Part shown: piece after piece, positions 39,988 through 51,902 of the stretch
Layout: every line of letters begins with the position of its first letter
Position numbering within the stretch: the first letter of the stretch is position 1
Source: Cadophora sp. MPI-SDFR-AT-0126
Taxonomy: Eukaryota > Ascomycota > Leotiomycetes > Helotiales > Ploettnerulaceae
NCBI GenBank assembly: GCA_020747065.1
Contig: JAGMVK010000011.1
Span: 1,488,001 to 1,552,000, forward strand
Length of the DNA stretch: 64,000 nucleotides
Direction of reading: 5' to 3'
Position numbers and translations under genes: made by a program
Notes under the pieces: generated by a model
Database searches by the model: none
Told to the model about the DNA's origin: nothing
The model's input: only the letters and a program-made list of their open reading frames with translations

Positions 39988-40170
39988 GGGCGCTTGGGGC
40001 AGGATTCGTAGATGCCAGAGGCATACTAATATTTATGGAATTTATCATACAAAAGTAGTTCATCTTAATTACCTTATGTCAAGTCTTTGTGTCATTACCG
40101 GAAAGTTCGTTGTCTGTAGTACGCATCGGTTAGAGTACGGAAAATTGAGTTCCAAACGCTCACCATACCG

Positions 40171-41201
40171 TCAGCTGGCCACAAACTCGAGCAAAGCTTT
40201 GCTGACCTCCCCCCTCCTCTCTAACATAATCCAATGACCAGCACCCTCGAGTACCTTCTCAGTATAACCTTTGCTTGCGAACGGCCGAGTTCCCAACCCA
40301 ATCTGATCTGCTCTTGTAACCATGTCTCCACCACCACAGATGCCTAGCACAGGGACCTTGAGAGTCCTGTCAGCATCTGTCAGCGGATCCTCGTCGGGTG
40401 CTTGCGTCCCACGCATGAGGGACCGATAGTAGTTGAGCGATGCCGCAATCGTATTTTTCTGACTGTTGATCCGGAGCCATCTGGCTTTATCCTCTTCAGT
40501 GAGATATGATGGCAGAGGACCTCTCTTATTGGCTGTCAACCAAGAGCGTGTACCGTTGATTGCTGCGAGGCTGCTGATCCAGACCTCGTTGTTGTCCGGA
40601 TATGCCACATGGAAGAATGACTCAAGCTTGCAAAAAGTATCAATATTTTCATGTTTCCATAATCTCAAGGACAACATACATTTTTGGTCATGATTTCCTC
40701 CGCATCGTACGAGTTGAAGAAGTACCAATACCCTAATTGCATGTACCCAAGTTGCTTTTGACTGAGGACGTTCAGCCCATCAACATCAAAAAAGATGCCA
40801 GGTGCGCAGTATCCCGCCGACATGAATACCAGCTTCTGAACTCGATGTGGTTGCCAGACAGCAAAACGAGAGAGCACCATGGAACCCCAATCATGCCCAA
40901 CAGCCACAACCTTTTTGATGTTCTCATGATCCAGTAATTCTGCAAAATGCCCACTTAAATGCTTCAAGCGGTATGCCTCAATATCCACACGTTTATCGCT
41001 GTCGCCATATCCAAGGCAGTCAGGTGCGATGACTCCATAACCAGCTTCGGTCAGGTCGGTGACCTGGTATCTCCAGTCGTAGCGCGATGATGGATAACCG
41101 TGGATGAGAAGAAAGACGGCTTTATTTTCCTTGGGCGGAATGTAATCATAAGCATAAGTATCCCCATCCGTCGTGGTGAACCTCTTGTCGAAGTAGGCCA
41201 T
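40171..41201 (-). CDS. Soluble epoxide hydrolase (alpha/beta hydrolase)
   Basis: Two exons, 41201-40680 and 40626-40171, giving 325 residues. The oxyanion motif LLIHGYPSS is at about residues 31-39. The nucleophile elbow VGHDWGS carries Asp about 104 rather than Ser, which marks the epoxide-hydrolase or dehalogenase class. The catalytic His is about residue 305 in EGAGHWIML, and the cap domain spans roughly 135-220. No signal peptide, so cytosolic. It ends 183 bases from the P450 stop in tail-to-tail orientation. Hydrolysis of an epoxide made by the P450 is an attractive guess. It might also be a general detoxifying enzyme at the cluster edge. Confidence 0.92.
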
Positions 41202-42366
41202 AGTCAGAAGAAAATTACACTCGAGCTTGTAGGAAAACTAGTAGTGTTCAATTCTGACACGGTTGTTGAATTTAATTGAAAACATGTAAGGACTTTGAAG
41301 GATGTTTAGCTGTGCCGTACTTATACAGCGTACTTATACAGTGTGTAGGTGGTGGGGTAATCGAGCCCTGAAAGACACTGAAAGTGACCGCTGATCAGCC
41401 CCTACAGAGTGTTTGAAGAGGGGCAGTAATACGGGGCTTAGCTGCTGCAAAGGTCCACAGAAGGCGAGAAATCTTAGTGTCGATTAAACTAGACAACAGA
41501 ATCGTCTCCTCAATCTGACCAACTTACTTTCAATGCTTACTTACTCGTACTTGCGCTGAATCAATAATGCGTTGATGACATTGGTTCATTCCTCACCTTG
41601 TGCACCGTCTCCTTCTTAGCTCTGACTACTGGTATTGCTTATCATGGCAGCATCCAGTTCTTGCACAATCGGCTTTGACGTCGTCGTTCTTGTCTCAGAC
41701 TCCTTGATTAGCGTTAATTTCGAAGATTATTGCATTGCTTCATCTTGCTAGTGTGCATTCGATATGAAGTATTTCCCTCGTTCACCGACTCGGGAGCTTG
41801 TATATTCGCTAAAGACGACGGCAATGGACCGCACTTGTCAAGCTTTTCTCCCTCGCTCGGCCGGAAACATATTGTCAATCCGAAAGTAGAAGTTTGGGTC
41901 TGGCATCCTACAATATTGAACGGAACCTTTTTTTGAATGTTACTTGCAGACTTTGGCTCTCTTTCAGGTGTTGATTTCGATTGGGAAGTATCGAATAGGA
42001 GACCCAGTGATAAAATGATCGGTAGAATAGCAGCGGTATCAAGACGGTCAACAAGGATAACAACGGACTCAGGCATGCTCGACAAGAAGTTCATGTTGAC
42101 AAAGAGGGTATTTACTTCGTTGCTCGCCCTGATCCCCACCCCCACGCCCTGAAAATAAGCGAGTGACAGGGAGACACGTGCCGTGGACCTCGGCAGTCCA
42201 CGTCCAGCGCATCGCGATGATGCGCATTCCATTCACACCAACCTCCCATCCATTATTCACAACCCACCACAACCTCAAACCTCACCCTCGACGTCCAACT
42301 CCATACACTCCTTATCACCTCTCTCTGGCTGGCATCTGCCAGACAGGCCAATCCTCATCACCCAAC
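41202..42366. other. Intergenic stretch at the right edge of the candidate cluster
   Basis: About 1.2 kb. Frames of 60-170 codons overlap on both strands without recognisable domains. The last 200 bases are C-rich and fit the 5' UTR of PEX16, whose frame stays open upstream of the chosen ATG. Confidence 0.45.
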
Positions 42367-43542
42367 ATGGAGACTCTGAAGACCGCCGCCAACAAACACA
42401 TGCCACCCCTCCGCGCTCCTCCCTCCCCAAAACACATCCTCTCCCTCTACAGCACATTCATAACCAAAAACCAATCCTCCGTAACACAGATCGAATCCGC
42501 GCTCCGCTCCCTAACCTACATCATCCCGGGCCGCTTCCGCGACGCCGAACTCGCCTCCGAATCCCTCCACTCCTCGATCCAGCTCCTGTCTCTCTACCAC
42601 GACACCTTGCTCACGCGCGCCGTAGGGGCCAACCTACCCGGCGCGCGCCAGGGACCACAGCCCCAGCAGCAGAGTAGCCATAACCGGTATACGAAGTTCT
42701 GGGTTGCGAATTCGCGGTTTTATAGGAGGGTTGCGACGGCGCTGGCGGTGGTACAGTATACGCAGCTATTATGGGAGATGATGGCGAAGAGGAGGGGGGA
42801 GAGGGTGCGCTGGAGGGTCGTCGTCATATTAGAGCTTATCAAAGCGGTTTGTAGGTTATGTTTACTGAAGATCACGAATTCGAGACCGCTTGTTACGCCG
42901 CCATTGCCGGAGCGGGAGGTTATTCCCGATGTTGAGGTTGAGGCTGATGGAGAGGAGGACGGACTTGGCGGGGAAGGGACCTTCGAGGATGAGGGGTTCA
43001 GTGAGATTAGGGATAGGGACAGGGAGCTGAGGCCGAGGGGAGCGGAGAAGGAGTATAGGATGAAGCGGACGGGATTGAGTCTACCATCTCTACCGAACCC
43101 AAGCGATATCTCGAGTTATTTGCTCTCGAAAGTCCTAACAGCAGACGACATCAAAGCACCGAACGCGCTACTGAACAAGACAGTTGGCTCAGCACAGTTG
43201 GCAGAGCTACTGCATATCTTGCAGCCGGTCGTGTACGCAATCGCGACGTCTCGGAGCAGGGATAAGAAGAACTGGCAGCCGTGGCTGCTAGGCTTGAGTA
43301 TTGAGTATGCCGCTAGACAGCTGAGAAAGGATGGACTGAGGACGACGGCGCTGGAGAGGGAGCAGTGGGGAAAGAGGGGGTGGGCCATGGGCTGGTGGGC
43401 GATGCGTGGTGCGTTTTATGAGAATGTTACGAAGGGATTCTTGCATAGTGCTAGTGAGAAGTTACCGAGTTTGGTCAGTGGTGTATTGGATGACTATTTG
43501 TATTTGTGGGATGGGTATTACTTCAGTACCAGCTCGGAGTAA
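42367..43542 (+). CDS. PEX16: Peroxin Pex16
   Basis: One exon of 391 residues from the ATG at 42367. The same frame is open for 68 codons upstream and contains other ATGs, but the chosen one begins the typical METLKTAANKH start. The fold of Pex16 is seen in SLYSTFITKNQSSVTQIESA, LRSLTYIIPGRFRDAE and LSLYHDTLL. FWVANSRFYRRVATALAVVQY follows, then a membrane-prone helix region, a charged insertion around residues 195-235 and a C-terminal half with SIEYAARQLRKD. Pex16 is an integral peroxisomal/ER membrane protein needed for peroxisome membrane formation. The acidic and Gly/Glu-rich insertion is longer than in animals. Confidence 0.95.
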   Translation: METLKTAANKHMPPLRAPPSPKHILSLYSTFITKNQSSVTQIESALRSLTYIIPGRFRDAELASESLHSSIQLLSLYHDTLLTRAVGANLPGARQGPQPQQQSSHNRYTKFWVANSRFYRRVATALAVVQYTQLLWEMMAKRRGERVRWRVVVILELIKAVCRLCLLKITNSRPLVTPPLPEREVIPDVEVEADGEEDGLGGEGTFEDEGFSEIRDRDRELRPRGAEKEYRMKRTGLSLPSLPNPSDISSYLLSKVLTADDIKAPNALLNKTVGSAQLAELLHILQPVVYAIATSRSRDKKNWQPWLLGLSIEYAARQLRKDGLRTTALEREQWGKRGWAMGWWAMRGAFYENVTKGFLHSASEKLPSLVSGVLDDYLYLWDGYYFSTSSE

Positions 43543-43985
43543 TGTAGAATAGAGAAACGTACTTATTGCGGTGGTTAAATGTGTTATATCAGTCATAATG
43601 GAGCAGACTACATTTTTAGCCGCCTTATGGCTGCTTCATTGTATGATATACCATAACACGCTTGCTCCTCTCTTCATTGTCAAGCTTAGATTCAACACAC
43701 TGAAGAGATGTTTCAGCATATGCCAGGCTCACAGGCATATTCATTCCTTCTCATCCTTCTCATCTCCAGTATCCAGTATCCTCTTATCGGTCTGCAGCTA
43801 GCCACAAAGTCCCAAAGAGCAATTCATGCGCCTGGTATAATACACCAATGATGCCACCATATCCGTAACCCACCCAGCCAAGCAGCAGCTCCTCCTTTCC
43901 CCAACTCCGTTCGTCCGTTTGCAAATCCAAGATTTCATGTAACATCTGTCATATCCCGCGCCACATACAATACACCCCATCCACC
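43543..43985. other. Intergenic stretch between convergent genes
   Basis: 443 bases carrying the 3' UTRs of PEX16 and the SS18-like gene. No gene seen. Confidence 0.5.
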
Positions 43986-45824
43986 CTAGCGATTCTGACC
44001 TTGCATTTGCTGCTGTTGCTGGCTCATATTCTGCATATTCTGCGCCATTTGCTGTTGAGCATTCTGCTGGGCTTGTTGCTGCATCATCATCTTTTGCCGC
44101 AGTAGATCGTTCTGGAGTTTTTGCTGAGAATTTGGATCTTGCATCTGGCCTTGATTTTGACCTTGACCTTGGTTTTGACCCTGCTGCTGTTGCTGTTTTT
44201 GTATTTGCGCTGCGGCGTGTTGTTGCGCCTGCGCTCTTAGCGCTGGATTGCTCCCTTGCATTTGAGCCTCTTTCTTCAGATCCACCCCTGGAAATAATGC
44301 CTGCAACTTCTTATATTGCTCTTTCAAGACTTCGGCTCTATTGTAATCATCTTCAGGCTTCTTTTCTTCCGGTTTCTTCTCGTCCGATTCTTCTTTCTTC
44401 GAATCCTGCTTGGGTGAAGCTGCTAAGGCTGATTTGGCAGTGAGAGGTGGCGCGGTCATAGTTGCGGGATGGCGTGGAATCTGTGAATCTGGTTTGTGTG
44501 ATCGATCGGCTATAGCAGCGAGATATGCCAAGTTGGCTTGTAGTCGGCGCATACACCTACTTATCATTAGCTCCTGAATTCCTCAACAGTCGTAAGAAAT
44601 CATACTCGAAATAGTCCCTCGATGTCGGCTTGGCCTTTTCAGTCTTTTCTTTCTCGGCCTTATCTTGTTCAGTCTTTTCCTTGTCCCCTCCCTCCGGTGA
44701 AGTAGCTGCTGGTGCTGATTCTTCCTTCTTCGCTTCAGCCTGAGCAGCTTGCGCCGCTTGTATCTTCATGACCTCCAACAAGAGTTCTCGATTGATTTCC
44801 AATAGGAGTGTCACTCTTTCCTTCTCTCGCGACTCTGAGTTGGGACTCAATGGAGTAGCCATAGCCTGACCAGTACTTGCGCCTTGGGCGCCAGGTGGAA
44901 AGTTTGGTGTTTGAGGTGTGAGGATAGTCCCGCTTTGAGCTTGCTGCTGATTATTATTTGGTGTTTGTAGGTGCGCCTGATTTGATTGCTGAGGAGGTGA
45001 AAACTGTGACTGTGGACCGGCGTTTGGAGGAGTATTATGAGGTGCACCTGCGAAGGGCGAAGGTCTTGGACCAGGCTGTGTTGGAGTTGAAGAGGGAGGA
45101 GGTGGCTGCATACGCTGAACCTGATGCTGAGGATTCATGTTCATCGAGTTCATTGGGAAGGGAGGCGCACCCGTCGTCGGGGGCATGAAGTTCGGTGCAA
45201 GGTTGGCCGGCGTTGATGTAGGTATATTACCCCCGTATGGGGAGCTCGAATATGGGGTCTGATATGGAGGCACTGTTTATGAGAGGCTTGTCAGATATGT
45301 TTGCTTCAAACAAGGCAACACAGGCACGGGATGATGAACATGATTGGAAGCTTGACATTGCGTCTCAAGCTTAACTTGGTGGGCAGGCTGAACAGCACTG
45401 ATGTATGCGGTAGGAGCAAACTGTCTGCTCTCAAACGGAATTTCTGCACCGTAGGCAGGTCGTCGGAGGAAAGATGAGGAGGGAATGTTCGGGGTCAGCT
45501 CTGTGTGCAACATAACATACCGTGTCCGCCAGCCATCTGCGCCATACCGTTATTCTGCATCATCCCCATTGCACCCGCGTTCCCACCCATGCTAGGTCCC
45601 GGGGCGCCAGGGAATTGGGACTGAGGATGTCCTTGCCCAGGACCAGCGCCATACTGCTGTGGATTATACATCATGTGCTGAGGTTGACCCAACTGTTGCT
45701 GCTGGTGTTGCTGCTGTTGATGCTGTTGGTGGGGGTGATGGGGCGGTGGAGGGGGGCCATTGGGGTTGAAGGGCGAAGGACTGTTGCTGTTTCCCGGGCC
45801 ATATCCATAAGCAGGCGCATACAT
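43986..45824 (-). CDS. SS18/Snf11-like SWI/SNF subunit, glutamine-rich
   Basis: Three exons: 45824-45521, 45272-44606 and 44556-43986, giving 513 residues. The SSXT-like core is in two pieces: LLLEINRELLLEVMKIQAAQ near the end of exon 2 and YFECMRRLQANLAYLAAIAD across intron 2. A Glu/Lys-rich stretch of about 60 residues separates them. The second piece resembles the LxxNLVYLATIAD block of human SS18. The rest is Pro/Gln/Asn-rich, with long Gln runs at both ends, as in Snf11 and coactivator subunits. A nuclear role in chromatin remodelling follows from the family. Intron 1 (248 nt) is unusually long for this window, and its own frame is open without being coding-like. Confidence 0.82.
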
Positions 45825-46669
45825 GGTCGGTTCAGAGCAGGCGCAACAGGCAAGAGGGAGACGGAAGATATGAGAGATGAGATCGCGGGAGGGATCGATG
45901 GTTGATCGAGCCTATAGGACGCCCGCTGGCATACTGGTTTGCTTGTGCGCCACAAACGGGGGACAGGGAATGCGATCACAGAGAGCTGTATCGAGTAGAG
46001 CTGCGGCTGTGAGCGAGGAAGAGGGCTCGGGACAGGCAAGACAAGGCAGCTGGCAGGTGTCCAAATGTGGTGTGTCGTGTCGTGTCGTTCAAGGAAGGGC
46101 AGATGCAAGGCCAAGGGTGGCTTCGGTTATGGTTCCTGCGGTTGGGATTTCATGCGGGTCCAGCACCAACGAGGCGAGCCGGCAGGGGTGGATAGACGAC
46201 ATTGCAACGCTAGGCGTCTTGAGTGGGTGGGCTAAGACCTCAATTATTGCACTAGGGATGCATGACATGGCTATCAATCACTATGTTAATGAGAGGAAAT
46301 ATTGATAATTACTTGATTGGAGTGATTGGCGTTGTCTAGGATTATTGTCACAATGATAGGACGTCAACAGACCAATGAGATGATGAGGATCATGACGAGG
46401 AACTGAAGCCAATTGATATCCAAAAAGCAATACAGATGCTTGAGGATTGGCTCGAGAAGGAAACCTGGAGGATAATCATAATTATGAAGATGGCTGGTCT
46501 TCATTCAAGTGATACCTAGAGTAGTACCTAGGTACCTCGCTTGGTCAAAGAGGATGTAAACAATTGACTCGTCGCTTCACGCACAATACCAACCAGTAAA
46601 TGCACCCAATGCCTCTTTTGCGGATCCAAGGTCATCAATTAATCTATACTTCATATATGTACAATGCAC
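45825..46669. other. Intergenic stretch, no supported gene
   Basis: 845 bases with the promoter of the SS18-like gene and the 3' flank of the dihydroorotate dehydrogenase gene. No repeat or RNA gene found. Confidence 0.5.
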
Positions 46670-48286
46670 TCATCTTCTTCTCTGCCGCCTCTCAATTTCC
46701 TCCTTCATCTCCTTCTTGATCCTCGTAATAGTCCCACTACCCCCATACACGAGCGCCGTATAAACCTGCGCAACGCTCGCACCCGCATTCAGGATTTCCA
46801 GAGCCTGCTTCCCATTCGTAATACCGCCTGTCGCAAAGATAACTTTCTGTTCATGTGGCTTACCACTAATGGCGTCCTTGACACCAGAGACTGCCGCAGA
46901 GATGGCGCTCGAAACAACTTCCTTGGTCGATTCTGCCTTGTCGGCAATATTAGCACCGGGTTCATCGCCAGAAGGTAAACCGCTGACGGGTTTTGCAGGT
47001 GTCTTCTCTTCCGGTTTGGGTTCTGGTGGTGGGGCTTGGTCGAGAAGTTGTCGGTATCGCTTTACAAGCCCAAGAGTTCTTTCGAACATGTGTGGGCCGG
47101 ACAAACCTCCCTTCTCGCTGAGAATTGCTTTCTCTTTGGCTGTCAAAGGGAGGTCCTTGGGAAGAATATTGTCTCGTCGATTCGTGGTGTTACCAACTAT
47201 AACTCCATCCACGCCGCTCTTCCAAATGGCTTCTACAATCCCCTCAATCTGCTCATCCTGGTCTTCGTCTGGGGAGACTTTAACCATAACTTTAGGCGGC
47301 GATTTCCTCTTCGCTGATTTTGCTGCTCCAACTACACCTTCTAGAATCCTAGTTAAAGGTTCTACCCTCTGCAGTGTCCGTAAGCCTGGTGTATTCGGAC
47401 TGCTGACGTTGACGACTAAAATGTCCGCATAAGGAGCCAGCCTCTCAACGCAGTACACATAATCTCTCTTAACAGCCTCAATGTCATCATCCCTCGTCTC
47501 CTTATTCTTAGCAACTTGCACCAAGAGCATCTTCCCCTCCGTCAAACTTCCAGGCGGCACACCCGCTCCACCATTGAGCACAAACTCTTCCGCATCATCT
47601 CCAATGCCATATCCACTATGGAACGCGAAAGCCCGTACTCGTTCCCGTAGCGTCCTAGCCATATCATCTGCTCCCTTTGAATTCAACCCATACCTATTGA
47701 TCATCGAATTCCGACTCGGCAATCTAAACACTCTCGGCTTCGGGTTTCCATCCTGCGGCAATGGCGTCGTTCCACCAACCTCGACAATTGCCGGACCAAG
47801 AGCAAATAACGCATCCGGAACCTCAGCCAACTTGTCTATCCCTGCCGATGTCCCAATTGGATTCTGCAGCTTCTGTCCATAAACAACAACACTCAGATCC
47901 GCCGCATCTTTCTTCGAGCTCCGTTCCCTGGGGTGCAAGTTCAGAGAATATAGAGCTTTGAGTGCTTTGGTACCAGCATGATGCGCTTCTTCTGCATCAG
48001 GATATATCCACCGCAGAGTAGGAACCACGAGCCATTGGTGCACGCTCGCTCGCGTGTCGGTAATATATAGGTAGCTGAATACTGCGAAGAGGGAGAGTGA
48101 TGTGCCGTAGAGCAGGTTCTTGAGTCTGGTAACAAGGGAGCTGGCTTCTGCTGCTGTTGAGGTGGACGCGGGGCGAGAAAACTGGACGGCGGTGCGCGGG
48201 AGGAGGTTTGGGCGGGCTTGAGAAAGGATAAGGCGTCGTGCTGGGGCTTGCGAGAACCGCAGGAGACGTAGTGAGGTGGGCGCCAT
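46670..48286 (-). CDS. DHODH: Dihydroorotate dehydrogenase, mitochondrial class 2
   Basis: One exon of 538 residues from the ATG at 48286. A basic presequence (residues 1-45) and a membrane helix (YGTSLSLFAVFSYLYI) place it in the mitochondrial inner membrane, passing electrons to ubiquinone. The FMN and substrate blocks are clear: NPIGTSAGIDK, VEVGGTTPLPQDGNPKPR, SMINRYGLNSKG, then NVSSPNTPGLR with the class-2 catalytic Ser at about residue 295. KVSPDEDQDEQ, VGNTTNRRD and FATGGI come later. An insertion of about 60 Pro/Lys/Ser-rich residues lies at 417-480, before FATGGI. It performs the fourth step of pyrimidine synthesis. It shares a 203-base promoter with BNA6. Confidence 0.97.
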   Translation of the reverse strand: MAPTSLRLLRFSQAPARRLILSQARPNLLPRTAVQFSRPASTSTAAEASSLVTRLKNLLYGTSLSLFAVFSYLYITDTRASVHQWLVVPTLRWIYPDAEEAHHAGTKALKALYSLNLHPRERSSKKDAADLSVVVYGQKLQNPIGTSAGIDKLAEVPDALFALGPAIVEVGGTTPLPQDGNPKPRVFRLPSRNSMINRYGLNSKGADDMARTLRERVRAFAFHSGYGIGDDAEEFVLNGGAGVPPGSLTEGKMLLVQVAKNKETRDDDIEAVKRDYVYCVERLAPYADILVVNVSSPNTPGLRTLQRVEPLTRILEGVVGAAKSAKRKSPPKVMVKVSPDEDQDEQIEGIVEAIWKSGVDGVIVGNTTNRRDNILPKDLPLTAKEKAILSEKGGLSGPHMFERTLGLVKRYRQLLDQAPPPEPKPEEKTPAKPVSGLPSGDEPGANIADKAESTKEVVSSAISAAVSGVKDAISGKPHEQKVIFATGGITNGKQALEILNAGASVAQVYTALVYGGSGTITRIKKEMKEEIERRQRRR

Positions 48287-48489
48287 GGTTGAGAGCGCAA
48301 TTGAGAGATTGATGCTCTTCAATTGAAAGTTGAACCAGGTACACCTGATGTTTCTCGAAAGCTGGGCACAGAGCTAGCCAATAGCGGGGCGCTAAATCGA
48401 TTACATAAGTTTCCATCTGCATCCGCAGCCTCGTGTTACCCCTCCATCTCTCCACTAAATCCATCCTTCAACAGTGGAAATCACAAAAA
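48287..48489. promoter_or_regulatory. Short divergent promoter, DHODH / BNA6
   Basis: Only 203 bases separate the two start codons, so both 5' UTRs and core promoters must fit here. This is the tightest divergent pair of the window. Confidence 0.7.
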
Positions 48490-49431
48490 ATGGCATCCCA
48501 ATTCGGGAACCCCGCAGATTTACTCCCAGTCCACTGGAAGTCTCAAATAACGGCCTGGTTCGCAGAAGACACGCCCTCCTTCGATTATGGCGGTTTCGTC
48601 GTCGGCGACAGCGAACGAACAGCCACCCTGTACGGGAAATCGCCGGGAGTCCTAGCAGGCGTACCATTTTTCGACGAGGTTTTCGCACAGGCTGGATGCA
48701 CAGTTAAATGGCATCTCTCAGAAGGATCTATAGTCGATCCTGGCTCCGCCGGAAAAATAGCAGTAGCTACCGTCACCGGCCCTGTACGGAAACTGTTACT
48801 GGGTGAAAGAGTTGCGCTGAATACATTAAGTCGGTGTTCTGGGGTAGCGACGAAATCAAGAGCAGTGGATGAGCTGGTTAGGAAGGCTGGGTATAAGGGG
48901 ATATTAGCTGGAACGAGGAAGACGACTCCTGGGTTCCGACTGGTGGAGAAGTATGGGATGTTGGTTGGAGGCGTGGATGGACATCGTCATGATCTATCAA
49001 GCATGATCATGCTGAAGGATAATCATATTTGGGCGAAGGGCAGTATCACTGAGGCTGTGAAGGCGGCGAAATCGGTGGGTGGCTTTGCTTTGAAGATCGA
49101 GGTCGAGGTGGATAGCGAAAAGGACGCTGACGAGGCGATCGCGGCGGGGGCAGATATCATTATGTTGGATAATTTTGATGGTGAAGGGTTAAAGGTTGCG
49201 GCACAGAGTATAAAACAGAGATGGGCTGGTAAGAAGGAGTTCTTGCTCGAGTGTAGTGGAGGGTTGACAGCGGAGAATGTTGGAACCTATATCAATAATG
49301 GTAACTCTACACCCCTTGTTTATCCTTCCTCGCTAATTCTGGCCTCAGATATTGATATCATCTCGACGAGTTCCATACACCAAGGCGTGCCGCATGTAGA
49401 CTTCTCACTCAAGATAGATCATGCGCCTTAG
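48490..49431 (+). CDS. BNA6: Quinolinate phosphoribosyltransferase (nicotinate-nucleotide pyrophosphorylase)
   Basis: Two exons, 48490-49300 and 49349-49431, giving 297 residues. The enzyme turns quinolinate and PRPP into nicotinate mononucleotide, the last committed step of de novo NAD synthesis from tryptophan. Motifs: [52 protein letters not shown], then [14 protein letters not shown] and ADIIMLDNF. The family end [16 protein letters not shown] is restored by removing a 48-nt intron. That intron is a multiple of three and has no stop codon, so an unspliced message would encode 16 extra residues in frame. Confidence 0.96.
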   Translation: MASQFGNPADLLPVHWKSQITAWFAEDTPSFDYGGFVVGDSERTATLYGKSPGVLAGVPFFDEVFAQAGCTVKWHLSEGSIVDPGSAGKIAVATVTGPVRKLLLGERVALNTLSRCSGVATKSRAVDELVRKAGYKGILAGTRKTTPGFRLVEKYGMLVGGVDGHRHDLSSMIMLKDNHIWAKGSITEAVKAAKSVGGFALKIEVEVDSEKDADEAIAAGADIIMLDNFDGEGLKVAAQSIKQRWAGKKEFLLECSGGLTAENVGTYINNGNSTPLVYPSSLILASDIDIISTSSIHQGVPHVDFSLKIDHAP

Positions 49432-49697
49432 TCATCAAAATACCACGACAAATGCAAATGAGTCTCTGCAAAAGTCTGATTCATGTCAATGCTTTTGCAG
49501 TCGCTTTGTCTGCCCATCAAGATTACGCGATATCGAAGTATTTCCCGTCAAGAAAGCACCGCAAAGAAGCTTTTGTATAATCAACCATTCACTCCCAGCA
49601 TTCATCACCATCATGGTATCATAGCAATCATCCATCCGATGATTTCCTCATCCCCGTTTTCCCCCCGCACCCATGTCTCTCAAAGGAACGCCCCACC

Positions 49698-51091
<1,394 letters not shown>

Positions 51092-51902
51092 TTTGGAAGA
51101 AAGTGTTGAAAGAGAGTGTTTTGGGAGGGTATGTAATGTATTAGAAGAGAGACTGAAAAATCTGAAGATGTACTGTGGAAATTGACGAAGAGTTGTTCGG
51201 TATGAAGAAGGTATTGGGAAGGAAGAGGGCGAGAAGAAGGATATGGAGGGGTAAACGAGGCGATTCACGGGATGCATAAAAAGTGAATTTTTTCTGGTGA
51301 TAGTGGTGCAACTGCAGCATGATTTGCAGCCCGAAGTTGCAGCCGGGCAAATCAGAAGACGCCCCTGCAGCGGCTGGATCCGCTCACTGGGTCTCAGGGC
51401 CATGGTGTACGAACAAAAGTGGGACATCCATCTTGTTGTGCTTTACCCCTCCAAATTGTAACCAAGACGGACAACATATCACACATTTCAGCTTGTGATG
51501 AAACGAGATACTTCTTCCAGATAAACTAGAGCTGCTGATAAATCAAATAAAAGTGTGTCTATCGTTTTGATGTACTACCACACTCTTGTGGCTTTGCAAA
51601 GACCTCATAGATGGTTTTCAAGTTGTGTTGCTAAGTAGGTACAAAGTTAATCCTGGGCTGTCAGTCGTAGCCTTGCCTGCGGTCTCATTTTGTCTCGCCC
51701 AAATAGGGAAGGTCTCGAATGGTTTTCATTCATATCCCCTCCCGCCGACTTGAGCTGGAGCCTCGTCAGCTAGCCCCACGCAAGCTGGACATTCCTCCAC
51801 CTCGAAGTATCATCTAAACTTCACTGAGCTATTCTGCGCCCTTGCCAAGATAGCAAACACTCTCTGGGCCTCGACATAAGCTGCTGCTGCGCTGCATCTA
51901 TC
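51092..51902. promoter_or_regulatory. Divergent promoter region, SPE3 / NPT1
   Basis: An 811-base spacer between two divergent starts. No gene is present. Pyrimidine-rich tracts lie near both start codons. Confidence 0.5.

Larger units (their letters stand above)
32034..41201. other. Candidate secondary-metabolite gene cluster
   Basis: Five adjacent genes of tailoring or core type: DMATS prenyltransferase, BAHD-like acyltransferase, UbiA-family enzyme, P450 and epoxide hydrolase. Orientation is - + - + -, which gives two shared promoters (33391-34091 and 36948-38115) and two convergent ends. No PKS, NRPS, soluble terpene synthase, transporter or regulator gene lies between them. Flanks are a DUF3074 gene on the left and PEX16 on the right. 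That these genes work together is inference from gene type and clustering. Confidence 0.75.

Noticed and set aside
41714..42232. Minus-strand open frame of 172 codons next to PEX16
   Set aside because: Lacks an ATG in a good context and recognisable domains, and overlaps the PEX16 leader and frames on the other strand; likely a chance opening.
45277..45513. Open frame inside intron 1 of the SS18-like gene
   Set aside because: The flanking exons join in phase without it and it does not have the Gln/Pro-rich character of the protein.
46869..47882. Long plus-strand open frames over DHODH
   Set aside because: Antisense shadows of a strongly biased coding exon; no independent support.
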